From: Syntrophus aciditrophicus SB
Lineage (GTDB): Bacteria; Desulfobacterota; Syntrophia; Syntrophales; Syntrophaceae
Reading direction: 5' to 3'
DNA length: 64,000 nt
NCBI RefSeq assembly: GCF_000013405.1
Contig: NC_007759.1
Span: forward strand, 1,923,001 to 1,987,000
Notes under the pieces: generated by a model
The model's database searches: none
Told to the model about the DNA's origin: nothing
Seen by the model: the letters and a program-made list of their open reading frames with translations, nothing else
Made by a program: the position numbers and the translations under genes
Shown here: one piece after another, positions 8,849-18,458 of the stretch
Position numbering within the stretch: position 1 is the first letter of the stretch
Layout: every line of letters starts with the position of its first letter

Positions 8849-9301
8849 ATTTTTCTACCCATGAATTAACAGCTTCCCCGCCGGCCTGAGGATTCAGCCT
8901 TTTTTGTCCCGCGACAACAAGAGTTTCTTCTTTTGCCGGGATTTCCTATACGTAATATTCCTCATTAATGCAACAGATTACATGCCAAAGATCGCCTGCG
9001 GCTCCAGTAAGGAAGAAAGGACATATTGTTTTGAAGATGCCCGGATATGAGACTTTTTAAAGGATTGTAAATCTATGAGGCTTGCTTTTTTTTGTCAATT
9101 ATAATTTCCATTCTCTTCGGTTTTTACGGGAAGCAACTTCAAACCGGCTCACTTCGAAAAAGCCGCTTATGTGCCATCCTCATGAATCTAAACCTTGTGA
9201 AGACCAGCAGAAAACCGGGAGAAATTATTTTGAAAAATCGCCGTCCTTCTGATATGGACTCCTCAATTTAAGAAACAGTTAAAATAGGGAAAAGGAAGAC
9301 A
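8849..9301. other. Gene-free spacer between divergent genes
   Basis: This AT-rich spacer separates the gpsA-like gene and the stress-protein gene. No credible reading frame is present. A small plus-strand hairpin (CTGA at 8886-8889 with TCAG at 8894-8897, flanked by GG and CC) followed by six T at 8900 looks like a terminator with no upstream plus-strand gene. A T8 run lies near 9086. I see no clear consensus promoter. Confidence 0.4.
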
Positions 9302-10051
9302 GTGAGCAGCGTTTCCATCCATGCGGTTCTGATCCCCCTCGACGGTTCCTCCTTCAGCCAAAGGGCAGTTGCATACGGGATTTATGTCGCCAAAAAAATG
9401 AATATTCAACTGATCGGAATACATGCCAGAACCCGGGGGGATTCGTCAGCAGAGGAAACCTTTATCGAGATCTTTTTGGAAGACTGCCGTCGTTTCGGCA
9501 TTTCAATGGAGCTCCGGCAAACGACGGATTTGTCCTCAGCAGCAATCCTGGAGGCGACAGCGGATAAGGAAACCGGGCTTTTTCTCATTCCCAGACCGGA
9601 TCGCCTCGAACTTCAAAGCACGCAGAATAAACCAGCGCATCTCGCCCTTCCCGGCGCGCCTTACACTCTGATGGTCATTCCTCCAGAATTTCGGGAAATT
9701 GAAAGTATGGGGCTGATCTATAACGGATGCTCCGAAGGGGACCATTCCCTTGATTTGGCTGTCTCTCTTTCCCGGCAAGCTTCCTGGCCGCTGACGATCC
9801 TTCTTCCTTCCGAAGATCCATTTCGGATTGATTCTCTCAACCGTCAACTGGAAGATTACTTTGACCAGCTGACCGGTGAACCGCTCATCGACTGGGATAC
9901 CGTTGTCCTAAGCGGACAACAGGGAGAAGCAGCTTTCCGTTTCCTCCTCGACGGCTCCATCGAACTGCTGGTCATGTCCCGGCCCGACCTGGACTCATCC
10001 ATGGTGATGCTTCTCAACAAAAGCCCGATTCCCGTGATTGTCACACGTTAA
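9302..10051 (+). CDS. Universal stress protein (UspA) family
   Basis: A 249-residue soluble protein with the UspA-type opening AVLIPLDGSSFSQRAVAYG and closing SPIPVIVTR, long enough for two Usp folds in tandem. The first half is the clearer one; the second half ends in a degenerate form of the usual nucleotide-binding G-x-S region, so ATP binding is doubtful. The start is GTG with AAGGA six bases upstream. It is convergent with surE, eight bases from its stop. The role is presumably stress or energy-status signalling, as for the family; no specific partner is evident. Confidence 0.75.
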   Translation: MSSVSIHAVLIPLDGSSFSQRAVAYGIYVAKKMNIQLIGIHARTRGDSSAEETFIEIFLEDCRRFGISMELRQTTDLSSAAILEATADKETGLFLIPRPDRLELQSTQNKPAHLALPGAPYTLMVIPPEFREIESMGLIYNGCSEGDHSLDLAVSLSRQASWPLTILLPSEDPFRIDSLNRQLEDYFDQLTGEPLIDWDTVVLSGQQGEAAFRFLLDGSIELLVMSRPDLDSSMVMLLNKSPIPVIVTR

Positions 10052-10058
10052 AGCTCAT

Positions 10059-10859
10059 TTAATCCTGGAAATCACATTTCGCAACAGGAAGAAGGCTGGT
10101 TTCCTTTGACAGAAGAGCCTTTAAACCATCCAGTGCGTCATAGCGTGTCATGTCATGATAAATCGGGGTAATGGAGATCATCCCCCGGCTCAAGGCGCTG
10201 CCGTCGGAATCCGGTTCTTCCTGCTCCGATAACTGCGTTTCGCCCGCCAACCAATAGTAGAGCCTCTCACGGGGATCAACACGGCGGTCGAAGCTCTCGA
10301 TCAGTCTCGCCTTTCCCTGCCGCGTCACGGCGTACCCTTTTATATCCTGCACCGGAAGGGCCGGCACATTGATATTAAGGGCCACGCTTTTTTTTTCAAA
10401 ATACTTCATTATGAATCGAGCCATGGTACGGGCAAAATGGGCGGCAAAGGTGTAATCCGCATTGCGCAGCGTACCCAGTGAAATGGCCATGGAGGGAACC
10501 CCCAGAATTGCCCCTTCCGTTGCCGCGGATACCGTACCAGAATAAATGACGTTGATTCCGACATTCGCCCCGATGTTGATCCCCGATACGACCAGATCCA
10601 CAGGCTTCTCCGATAGTTCCTTTATTCCAATTTTGACGCAGTCAGCAGGAGTTCCGGAAACGGCGTAGCCAAGAAAATTGCCGTCCTTTTTGGTCCGCCG
10701 GACCATGAGGGGACGATTGAGGGTAATGGCATGACCGACTGCGCTTCGTTCCACCTCCGGCGCGACAATAAGACAGTCCGCGTCTTTCGACAGCTCCGAA
10801 TAGAGCGCGCTCAGGCCCCGGGCATAAATCCCGTCGTCATTGGTCAACAGATACCTCAT
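10059..10859 (-). CDS. surE: 5'-nucleotidase SurE
   Basis: A survival-protein nucleotidase that dephosphorylates nucleoside monophosphates with a divalent metal. The N terminus LLTNDDG supplies the metal aspartates D8 and D9. VAPEVERSAVGHAIT and SGINIGANVG hold the other metal and phosphate contacts, and SGTVSAATEGAILG is family-typical. At 266 residues the length is normal. AAGGAA lies upstream of the ATG. It is the last gene of the minus-strand run that begins with the SIS protein, but a hairpin separates it from dnaK, so expression may be partly uncoupled. Confidence 0.95.
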   Translation of the reverse strand: MRYLLTNDDGIYARGLSALYSELSKDADCLIVAPEVERSAVGHAITLNRPLMVRRTKKDGNFLGYAVSGTPADCVKIGIKELSEKPVDLVVSGINIGANVGINVIYSGTVSAATEGAILGVPSMAISLGTLRNADYTFAAHFARTMARFIMKYFEKKSVALNINVPALPVQDIKGYAVTRQGKARLIESFDRRVDPRERLYYWLAGETQLSEQEEPDSDGSALSRGMISITPIYHDMTRYDALDGLKALLSKETSLLPVAKCDFQD

Positions 10860-10888
10860 TGTGATATTCCTTTCCTGAGTTCAAATAA

Positions 10889-10926
10889 ATATGCCCGGAA
10901 ATCAAATTTCTTGAAATCCGGGCATC
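10889..10926 (-). terminator. Hairpin after dnaK
   Basis: Nine-base perfect arms (ATGCCCGGA at 10891-10899, TCCGGGCAT at 10917-10925) with further TCAA/TTGA pairing inside sit between dnaK and surE. The minus-strand tail is ATTTATTTG, not a clean U tract, so this may be a partial terminator or an mRNA-stabilising end. Confidence 0.6.
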
Positions 10927-10949
10927 TATCAGGCTCACGATCAGCAAAC

Positions 10950-12863
10950 TTATTTCACTTCTTCAAAATCTGCATCGACCACATCTTCATCCTTTTTCCC
11001 CGGCCCCTGTCCGCCGGTGCCAGGCCCCGCTCCAGGCTGTGGACCCGCCCCGGCCTGAGAGGTCTTTGCATACATCGCCTCGGCCAGCTTGTGGGAAGCC
11101 GTCGTCAATTCATCCTGAGCCGACCTGATGGCATTGATGTCATCGCCTTCAACGGCTTTCCGCACTTTGGCAATGGCATCCTCGATCCTTGCCTTTTCCG
11201 CGGCATCAACTTTGTCGCCGAATTCCTTGATATTCTTTTCGACGCCGTATGCCATGGCGTCGGCAGAATTCCTTGCCTCCACGAGTTCCTTCTTTTTGCG
11301 GTCCTCTTCACCGTGAGACTCGGCTTCCCTGACCAGCTTCTCGATTTCCGTCTCGGAAAGACCGCTCGATGCCGTAATCTTTATGCTCTGTTCCTTTCCG
11401 GTTCCCAGATCCTTTGCGGAAACATGGACGATGCCGTTGGCATCGATGTCGAAGGTCACTTCGATCTGGGGAATTCCGCGGGGCGCCGGGGGAATTCCAA
11501 CGAGGTCGAACCGGCCCAGAGTCCGGTTGTCCCCTGCCATGGAGCGTTCCCCTTGAAGGACATGAATGCTCACGGCAGGCTGATTGTCCGCCGCAGTGGA
11601 AAAGATCTGGCTTTTCCGGGTCGGGATGGTTGTGTTCTTTTCGATGAGTTTGGTCATCACGCCACCCAGGGTTTCGATTCCCAGGGACAGGGGCGTGACG
11701 TCGAGCAGCAGAACATCCTTCACTTCTCCACCCAGGACTCCGCCCTGAATCGCCGCGCCGACAGCCACGACTTCATCGGGATTCACGCCTTTGTGAGGTT
11801 CCCGATCAAAGATCTCCTTGACTTTCTGCTGGACTCTGGGCATACGGGTCATGCCCCCGACGAGGATGACTTCATCGATGTCCTTCGGGCTCAGGCCGGC
11901 ATCCTTGAGGGCGGTCCGGCAGGGACCCTCGAGCCTGTCGATCAGTTCTTCCACCAGCGCCTCCATTCTGGCGCGGGTCAATTTGATGTTCATGTGCTTC
12001 GGACCCGACGCGTCCGCGGTAATGAAGGGCAGATTGATGTCCGTCTCCATCGAGGAGGACAGCTCCATCTTCGCTTTTTCCGCTGCTTCCTTAAGCCGCT
12101 GCAAGGCCATCTTGTCGCTGCGGATATCAATCCCCTGGTCTTTCTTGAATTCGCTGACCAGATAATCGATGATCCGCTGATCGAAGTCTTCCCCTCCGAG
12201 ATGGGTGTCCCCGTTGGTGGATTTGACTTCAAAAACGCCTTCGCCCAGCTCGAGGATTGAGATATCGAACGTCCCGCCACCCAGGTCGAAGACGGCGATT
12301 TTTTCATCCTTTTTCTTATCCAGTCCATAAGCAAGGGCTGCCGCCGTCGGTTCGTTGATGATTCTCAGAACATTCAAGCCCGCGATCTTCCCCGCGTCCT
12401 TCGTGGCCTGACGCTGGGAGTCATTAAAATATGCCGGGACGGTAATCACTGCGTCAGTAATCTTTTCGCCCAGATAATCTTCGGCGGTCTGTTTCATTTT
12501 CACCAGAACCATGGAGGATATTTCAGCAGGACTGTACGCCCGGCCTCGCACCTCAATCTGGGCATCCCCATTGGGCGCCTCGGAAATCTTGAAAGGACTG
12601 ATACTCTTGTCATACTGAACTTCCTTGGAATTATATTTCCTGCCGATAAGTCTCTTTACGGCGTAAACTGTATTTTCCGAGTTCGTTACAGCCTGCCGTT
12701 TGGCAACCTGTCCCACCAGTCTTTCACCGCTTTCCGTAAAAGCAACAATCGACGGCGTCGTTCTGTTCCCTTCCTGATTTGCTATAACAACGGGGTCCCC
12801 CCCTTCCATTACGGCAACGCATGAATTGGTGGTTCCCAAATCAATTCCGATAATTCTTCCCAT
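10950..12863 (-). CDS. dnaK: Chaperone protein DnaK (Hsp70)
   Basis: The full-length 637-residue Hsp70 chaperone. It begins [20 protein letters not shown] and contains the ATPase signatures [12 protein letters not shown] and [14 protein letters not shown]. The linker [13 protein letters not shown] leads to the substrate-binding domain, and a Gly/Pro-rich tail ends in [20 protein letters not shown] precedes the ATG. It follows grpE by 66 bases on the same strand. No dnaJ follows; surE does. Expression is probably sigma-32 driven, since rpoH is encoded 18 kb away and no CIRCE element is visible upstream. Confidence 0.99.
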   Translation of the reverse strand: MGRIIGIDLGTTNSCVAVMEGGDPVVIANQEGNRTTPSIVAFTESGERLVGQVAKRQAVTNSENTVYAVKRLIGRKYNSKEVQYDKSISPFKISEAPNGDAQIEVRGRAYSPAEISSMVLVKMKQTAEDYLGEKITDAVITVPAYFNDSQRQATKDAGKIAGLNVLRIINEPTAAALAYGLDKKKDEKIAVFDLGGGTFDISILELGEGVFEVKSTNGDTHLGGEDFDQRIIDYLVSEFKKDQGIDIRSDKMALQRLKEAAEKAKMELSSSMETDINLPFITADASGPKHMNIKLTRARMEALVEELIDRLEGPCRTALKDAGLSPKDIDEVILVGGMTRMPRVQQKVKEIFDREPHKGVNPDEVVAVGAAIQGGVLGGEVKDVLLLDVTPLSLGIETLGGVMTKLIEKNTTIPTRKSQIFSTAADNQPAVSIHVLQGERSMAGDNRTLGRFDLVGIPPAPRGIPQIEVTFDIDANGIVHVSAKDLGTGKEQSIKITASSGLSETEIEKLVREAESHGEEDRKKKELVEARNSADAMAYGVEKNIKEFGDKVDAAEKARIEDAIAKVRKAVEGDDINAIRSAQDELTTASHKLAEAMYAKTSQAGAGPQPGAGPGTGGQGPGKKDEDVVDADFEEVK

Positions 12864-12929
12864 GTGGATTCATCCTCCTTAATCTCTTATGTCTGGTGCT
12901 GTATTCCATTTCCATAAATGCTTTTTTCA

Positions 12930-13571
12930 TTATTTCTCTCTGCGCTTACAAACAGAAACCTTGGACGGCCTCAGCAGTCTCCCCTTCAAGAGGTATCCCC
13001 TCTCATATTCATCAACAACCTTTCTGTCTTCATGCTGATCGCTTTCAACCTCAAGCATCGCTTCATGCACATGGGGATCGAAATCCTGACCGCATGCGGG
13101 AATCGGTTCAACTCCGTATTTTTCCAGGCAACACAGGAGCTGATCTCTCACCAGTTTCAGCCCCTCCCGGAAAGAATCGAAATCATTGGACTTGATTGCC
13201 GTTTCAAGGGCCCTGTCCAGGCTGTCCATAATTGGAAGGATATCCCGAAGGAGATTTTCATTTCCGAATTTAATGAGATCGGACTTTTCCCGGGAAGCCC
13301 TCTTTTTATAATTTTCAAGATCGGCAAGTGCCCGCAAATAATTATCATAGTTTTCGGCTACTTCTTTTTCCTTCAACTCAAGTTCCGCTTTCAGCGATTC
13401 TCTGTCATCGCCGGCGCCGGCCTCACCCTCCGCAATCTTCTGAATCTGCTCTTCGGAAGATTCGGGAACGATGGTTTCCTCCTCTTTCCTGTCCGTGTGC
13501 TTCATGCCGTAAAGCGTTTCCTTTCTTGTCATTTCAGCAGATTTCCATAATCCGCTTTTATTGCTTAACAT
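12930..13571 (-). CDS. grpE: Nucleotide exchange factor GrpE
   Basis: Releases ADP from DnaK. It has an acidic N-terminal tail, a coiled-coil region (ELELKEKEVAENYDNYLRAL), and the family signature region DFDPHVHEAMLEVE...GYLLKGRLLRPSKVSV near the C terminus. The 213-residue frame begins at ATG 13571. Later ATGs at 13532 and 13505 are possible; the last has AGGAAA some 12 bases upstream and would give a 191-residue protein closer to the usual length. It lies 28 bases after the SIS-domain gene, with no hrcA between them. Confidence 0.95.
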   Translation of the reverse strand: MLSNKSGLWKSAEMTRKETLYGMKHTDRKEEETIVPESSEEQIQKIAEGEAGAGDDRESLKAELELKEKEVAENYDNYLRALADLENYKKRASREKSDLIKFGNENLLRDILPIMDSLDRALETAIKSNDFDSFREGLKLVRDQLLCCLEKYGVEPIPACGQDFDPHVHEAMLEVESDQHEDRKVVDEYERGYLLKGRLLRPSKVSVCKRREK

Positions 13572-13599
13572 TTTTCTTTACGATGATTTTACCGGAATC

Positions 13600-14184
13600 T
13601 CATTTGTGTTCCGGTCTCTGAAAGAGTTTAAAATCAATCATTTCGCAGATGACATGGCCAATCGCGATGTGCACCTCCTGAACGCGGGGCGCGCTGTTTG
13701 AAGACACATTCAGGGAATAATCAACCATCCCGGCGATATCCCCGCCGTCCCAACCGGTCAGCCCGACGGTAATCAGTCCCATCTTTCCAGCAACTTCCAA
13801 TCCTTTTAGAACGTTTGCTGATTTTCCGCTGGTGCTGATTCCCCAAGCCACATCCCCGACCTGACCGATCGCTCGAATCTGCTTGCTGAATATTTGAGAA
13901 AAATCGTAATCGTTACCGATTCCAGTGATCACCGAAGTATCGCCGCTCAAAGCAATGGCCGGCAGAGGAGGCCTTTCGATGACGAAACGATTGATGAATG
14001 CCGCGGCAAGGTGCTGAGCATAAGCGGCGCTTGCCCCGTTGCCGAAAATCAGGATTTTGTTTCCGGCCTTCAGGGCGCCGGTCAGTGCCTCGACAACATT
14101 AACCATCCGCCCCAGGTTTTCGTTCAGGAAAATCTCCTTAAGCTGGCTGCTTTCCTTAAAGATTTTAATAATATGATCTTCCAT
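13600..14184 (-). CDS. SIS-domain protein, GmhA/DiaA-like
   Basis: A 194-residue sugar-isomerase-fold protein. GNGASAAYAQHLAAAFINRF, GDVAWGISTSGKSANV and QEVHIAIGHVICEMID place it with sedoheptulose-7-phosphate isomerase GmhA and its non-enzymatic relative DiaA. The position of the GmhA catalytic glutamate (E65 of E. coli) is alanine here (A62), as in E. coli DiaA, which reads AASMINRF. The following ERPPLPAIAL also resembles DiaA. The histidine of the QE-H motif is kept. Isomerase activity is therefore doubtful, and a DnaA-binding or scaffold role is possible. It heads the grpE-dnaK run. Confidence 0.8.
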   Translation of the reverse strand: MEDHIIKIFKESSQLKEIFLNENLGRMVNVVEALTGALKAGNKILIFGNGASAAYAQHLAAAFINRFVIERPPLPAIALSGDTSVITGIGNDYDFSQIFSKQIRAIGQVGDVAWGISTSGKSANVLKGLEVAGKMGLITVGLTGWDGGDIAGMVDYSLNVSSNSAPRVQEVHIAIGHVICEMIDFKLFQRPEHK

Positions 14185-14326
14185 GGAAACCGGGCGATCC
14201 TATCTGTCATGCGACTTGTCTCAGCAATTTCGAGGCTAATATATTTATCGATTATGAGCATGTCAAGGGCGCGACCCTGGATTAATTCCAAAAGAAAAGC
14301 GCCCTGATGGGAGGGAAAAAGTGGCT

Positions 14327-16522
14327 TTAAAAATTCGTGCTGCTTCTATAACAGTCTTTCAATTCGGCCAGCTTACCTTTGTTCCAACCGGATATCGGAC
14401 TGTAATACCGCGTGATTCTGGCCAGTCCGTCGATTGCTTTTTCTCCGCATACGGGGCAGGACTCATGCAGACCCCGTACGGTTTTCCGACAGTCGAAGCA
14501 GGTCGTGAAATCGGAGGAAAACGTGACTCCGGCACTTTCCGTTTCAAAATAGACCTGCCGGATGAAGGACGACAACGCCTCCTTTGATGGCCTCTTCTCT
14601 TCCAGCCTCAGATTGGTCAGTGCAGCCCCTTCGATCAAGGAATGGAAAAGGCCCTCCTGCCGAACGCGTTCAAAGGGCATCATCTTCACCGAAATATCGA
14701 GATTTGTGGAATTGGTGTAGTACAGCCCCCCCCGGACCACATCGCCGCGGATAAAGCGTCCGGCGCCAGGGGAAAAGTAACGGAGATCCAGACGGGCAAA
14801 GCGGTATGCCGTTGTTTCCGCCGGGGATTGTTCAAGAATCAGGCGCATGCCGGTCTTCCGGCTGAGCTTGTCGATCTGCTTCTTCATATGCGCGACAATC
14901 TTCAATCCCAGCTTCAGGGCTGTTGAAGACTCGTGAAGGTGCTTCCCGGTGGAAATTCTCACGAGCTCATTGAGTCCCACCATCCCCACGAGATACGTCA
15001 TCCGGTCCGGGCGCAGGTAGGGATGCCCGTCCCGGTTCATGGTCAGGAGGGACAGAGGTCCTTGCCGCCCGTAATCGAGCAGCTTTTCCATAAAGGACTT
15101 TTTCTGACTGTGAGCCTTGACCGCCAGCTCCAACTGTGCGGTCAGGAGATCGAAGAGGCGGCGACTGTCTCCCTCGGCCCGATATCCCAGCCGGGGCAGA
15201 TTGATCGAAATGTTCTGCATGGATGCATGACGCATCATCCAGGGTTTCTGCATATCCTCTTTATGGGAGGGTGAATTCCCCGGGTAAAGGGAACCGCATT
15301 CTGAAAGTCTCAACAGATCCCCCCGATCGAAGACAAAAATGGGGTTTCCCTTGTCTACAGCCACTTCACAGAGATGATCGAGGAATTCGCCGCAATCCGG
15401 CGTCCGGAAAAATGCTTCCGTGATGTGAACGATAGGCCGGGGAAAGATGAAAGGTTTTCCCAGGGCATCGCCCTCTCTGTAGACGTCGAAGAGAGCCCAG
15501 ACAAAACGCCGGGATTCGGGAAGATAGTCACCGTAACACTTCCCCGTTTCTTCTCCACCCGGCCCGATGGCGGGCACATCGGCAAGATATTCAGGAACTT
15601 CCCAGTAAAGATGGATATCGGTAAAGATGGACTGTCCCCCCGTTGCCGACGCGAGTTGGGAAAATTCGTAAATCAGCATCTGGGCAAGCTGTCGGACCTC
15701 CGCGTCCGGCATCCCCACCAGATAGGGGGCAAAAAACAGATTGACCGCGTGCCAGGCCACCACCCCGGAGAAATGACCCTGAAGTATCGCGGCATAACGC
15801 ACCATGTGGGCCAGCAGAACATCCCCATGTCGGGCGGGGCCGGCCACATTGACGGAATTAGGCAGGTCCATTCCGAACTTTTTTATGTACTCCAGCGAAG
15901 AGCAGATGCTGTAGGGACGGTCGATGTAGCCCAGGGCATGAATATGAAGATCGCCCGCCGTGTGAGCATCGCCGACATCATGGGAAAACACGCTGTGAAG
16001 GGCGTAGGCCCGCTTGATGCCCTCCGCGAGAATGAGATTTGTCGCTTCCGGATTATGGGGCAGATTGGCGTTTCCCCGGTTCGGGTGAAGAATCAGCTGA
16101 CCGACGTCATAGAGCGGGAATCCCAGCAGGGCATGCATCCCCCGGGCGTCTTCCAGCCCCCGTTCGATCAGCTTCGCATCCACAAGTTCACGGATCAGCG
16201 AGGTGGTCAGCAATCCGATCCCGGAAGCCATGATCTGCTTCTCCACTTCCCGGCTGACCGCTTCCGCCGTATCGCTGTCGATGTCCGTTTCCCGGATCAG
16301 GGCATCGACGATGCGCTGCCGATTCCAGCGGGCGACTTCTTCATCCGACGTCCGCACAAAAAGTGTCAGATCCGTCGTATCCCGGTTTCCCGATAATTCT
16401 GTTTTCTTCAACCTGCCTTTCCTTTCCCGTTCGTTCCCGTTTCCGGACCTCCAGCTTTCCCCGTGCGCGAATAAGCCGGGAATTTCTTTTCCGCCTTTAC
16501 AACATTCATCCTCAAAGATCAA
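14327..16522 (-). CDS. nrdD: Anaerobic (class III) ribonucleotide reductase large subunit, altered radical site
   Basis: Reduces ribonucleotides without oxygen through a glycyl radical. An N-terminal ATP-cone-like region (NRQRIVDALIRE) precedes the catalytic barrel, which shows LQGHFSGVVAWHAVNLFFAP, GGQSIFTDIHLYWEVP and SINLPRLGY, all family-typical. Near the C terminus a zinc ribbon CFDC...CPVC leads to RITRYYSPISGWNKGK. The radical glycine normally sits in R-x-x-G-Y, but here the codon at 14408-14410 is CGG (Arg, residue 705). The frame is otherwise intact. A TTG at 16411 with AGGAAAGG upstream may be the true start. No nrdG activase is nearby. Confidence 0.9.
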   Translation of the reverse strand: MIFEDECCKGGKEIPGLFAHGESWRSGNGNERERKGRLKKTELSGNRDTTDLTLFVRTSDEEVARWNRQRIVDALIRETDIDSDTAEAVSREVEKQIMASGIGLLTTSLIRELVDAKLIERGLEDARGMHALLGFPLYDVGQLILHPNRGNANLPHNPEATNLILAEGIKRAYALHSVFSHDVGDAHTAGDLHIHALGYIDRPYSICSSLEYIKKFGMDLPNSVNVAGPARHGDVLLAHMVRYAAILQGHFSGVVAWHAVNLFFAPYLVGMPDAEVRQLAQMLIYEFSQLASATGGQSIFTDIHLYWEVPEYLADVPAIGPGGEETGKCYGDYLPESRRFVWALFDVYREGDALGKPFIFPRPIVHITEAFFRTPDCGEFLDHLCEVAVDKGNPIFVFDRGDLLRLSECGSLYPGNSPSHKEDMQKPWMMRHASMQNISINLPRLGYRAEGDSRRLFDLLTAQLELAVKAHSQKKSFMEKLLDYGRQGPLSLLTMNRDGHPYLRPDRMTYLVGMVGLNELVRISTGKHLHESSTALKLGLKIVAHMKKQIDKLSRKTGMRLILEQSPAETTAYRFARLDLRYFSPGAGRFIRGDVVRGGLYYTNSTNLDISVKMMPFERVRQEGLFHSLIEGAALTNLRLEEKRPSKEALSSFIRQVYFETESAGVTFSSDFTTCFDCRKTVRGLHESCPVCGEKAIDGLARITRYYSPISGWNKGKLAELKDCYRSSTNF

Positions 16523-16651
16523 ACGGCAATAACCTGTTTATTCTTGACACCTCTGCGGCTTTGATTTAGTGCAAGTCATTTTTGTCGCATTCTGATGCAT
16601 CATTCTATATAAGGTTTTCTACACAAAAGTCTCGGGAGGAAAAGTTTTAAG

Positions 16652-18337
16652 ATGAGCCAGGATCCCCACAAAATTATTTATTCCATGATCGGAGTCACCA
16701 AGGTTTACGATAAAAAACCGGTTCTCAGGGATATTTCCCTTTCCTATTTTTACGGCGCCAAAATCGGCGTCCTCGGCCTTAACGGCTCGGGAAAGAGTTC
16801 CCTTCTGCGCATCCTGGCCGGAGTCGACAAGGAATTCAACGGGAAAACGATTCCCTCGCCGGGTTATTCCATCGGCTTTCTGGAACAGGAACCGCAGCTG
16901 GATAACGCTCTGACCGTCCGGGAGATCGTGGAACAGGGTGTTCAGAAGACGGTTGATCTGCTTTCGGAATACAACCGGATCAGCGAGCAGTTCGCCGAAC
17001 CCATGTCCGATGAGGAGATGACCCGTCTGTGCGACCGCCAGGCCGAAGTCCAGGAAAAGCTTGACGCCCTGGACGCCTGGGACCTGGATTCCCGACTGGA
17101 AATGGCCATGGATGCTTTGCGCTGTCCGGCTGGCGATACGCCCGTGAGCGTGCTTTCCGGAGGAGAGCGGCGGCGGGTTGCCCTGTGCCGTCTCCTTCTG
17201 CAGAAACCTGACATCCTGCTTCTCGACGAGCCCACCAACCATCTTGATGCTGAAACTGTGGCCTGGCTGGAGCATCATCTGAAAACCTATGAGGGAACGA
17301 TTATCGCCGTCACCCATGACCGCTATTTCCTGGACAATGTCGCCGAATGGATTCTGGAACTGGATCGGGGCGAGGGAATCCCCTGGAAGGGAAACTACTC
17401 TTCCTGGCTGGAGCAGAAGCAGAATCGCCTGCGCAAGGAGGAAAAGAGGGAAACGGAACGACAGAAAACCCTGGAGCGGGAACTGGAATGGATCCGGATG
17501 AGTCCCAAGGGCCGCCATGCTAAATCCAAGGCCCGCATCTCTGCCTATGAATCCCTCCTTGGCCAGGAAGGGGAAAAGCGTGGCGGCGAGCTGGAAATCT
17601 ACATCCCGCCGGGACCGCGACTGGGCAAGGTCGTCATCGAGGCGGAACATCTCCGCAAGGCCTTCGGCGACCGGATTCTCATCGATGATCTCTCCTTTGC
17701 CCTGCCGCCGGGCGGAATCGTCGGCGTCATTGGCCCTAACGGCGCGGGAAAGACCACTCTCTTCCGGATGATTACCGGCCAGGAAACTCCAGACAGCGGT
17801 ACGCTCCGCGTCGGCGATACCGTAACGCTGGCCTACGTGGATCAGAGCCGGGATATCCTCGATCCCGGGAAAACAATCTGGGAGACGATCTCTGAGGGTC
17901 TTGACACCCTTTCCCTGGGCAGCCGCCAGGTCAACTCCCGGGCCTATGTCGCCCGCTTCAACTTTTCGGGAACGGATCAGCAGAAAAAGGTGGGGGCTCT
18001 CTCCGGCGGCGAACGGAATCGCGTTCACCTGGCGCGGATGCTCAAAGAAGGCGCCAACGTCCTTCTTCTTGACGAACCAACAAACGACCTGGATGTCAAC
18101 ACGATGCGCGCCCTGGAAGAAGCCCTGGAAAATTTCGCCGGCTGCGCTGTCGTCATCAGTCACGACCGCTGGTTTCTGGATCGCATTGCCACCCATATCC
18201 TTGCCTTCGAGGGTGACAGCCGTGTCGTCTGGTTTGAAGGAAACTACTCTGAATATGAAGCGGACCGGCGAACCCGTCTCGGGACCGCTGCCGATCAGCC
18301 TCACCGGATTAAATACCGTCAGTTGACCCGGATCTGA
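16652..18337 (+). CDS. ettA: ABC-F ATPase EttA (translational throttle)
   Basis: A soluble twin-ATPase ABC-F protein that binds the ribosomal E site and gates translation by energy status. The 561 residues hold two ABC cassettes: Walker A GLNGSGKSS and GPNGAGKTT, signatures LSGGERRRVALCR and LSGGERNRVHLAR, and Walker B LLLDEPTNHLD and LLLDEPTNDLD. The P-site interaction linker between them is Arg/Lys-rich (RLRKEEKRETERQKTLEREL). The length and the SPKGRHAKSKAR segment fit EttA rather than Uup or antibiotic-resistance ABC-F proteins. It is transcribed divergently from nrdD. Confidence 0.95.
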   Translation: MSQDPHKIIYSMIGVTKVYDKKPVLRDISLSYFYGAKIGVLGLNGSGKSSLLRILAGVDKEFNGKTIPSPGYSIGFLEQEPQLDNALTVREIVEQGVQKTVDLLSEYNRISEQFAEPMSDEEMTRLCDRQAEVQEKLDALDAWDLDSRLEMAMDALRCPAGDTPVSVLSGGERRRVALCRLLLQKPDILLLDEPTNHLDAETVAWLEHHLKTYEGTIIAVTHDRYFLDNVAEWILELDRGEGIPWKGNYSSWLEQKQNRLRKEEKRETERQKTLERELEWIRMSPKGRHAKSKARISAYESLLGQEGEKRGGELEIYIPPGPRLGKVVIEAEHLRKAFGDRILIDDLSFALPPGGIVGVIGPNGAGKTTLFRMITGQETPDSGTLRVGDTVTLAYVDQSRDILDPGKTIWETISEGLDTLSLGSRQVNSRAYVARFNFSGTDQQKKVGALSGGERNRVHLARMLKEGANVLLLDEPTNDLDVNTMRALEEALENFAGCAVVISHDRWFLDRIATHILAFEGDSRVVWFEGNYSEYEADRRTRLGTAADQPHRIKYRQLTRI

Positions 18338-18458
18338 AAGACGGCCCGGTTTGCGGAAAGAAGAAGTGATCATATAAAAATTATTCAGGAAGACCTTGAA
18401 AGCAAAATACTCACAGGATCACCAGGCATGGCCATGAACGGGCTGTAAAGGAGAAACG

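Noticed and set aside
10731-12260. 509-residue plus-strand frame
   Set aside because: Antisense to dnaK; long only because of codon bias in dnaK.
13505-13600. CIRCE operator upstream of grpE
   Set aside because: No TTAGCACTC-N9-GAGTGCTAA or close variant is present.
16619-18373. 584-residue minus-strand frame
   Set aside because: Antisense to ettA; no domain or ribosome site.
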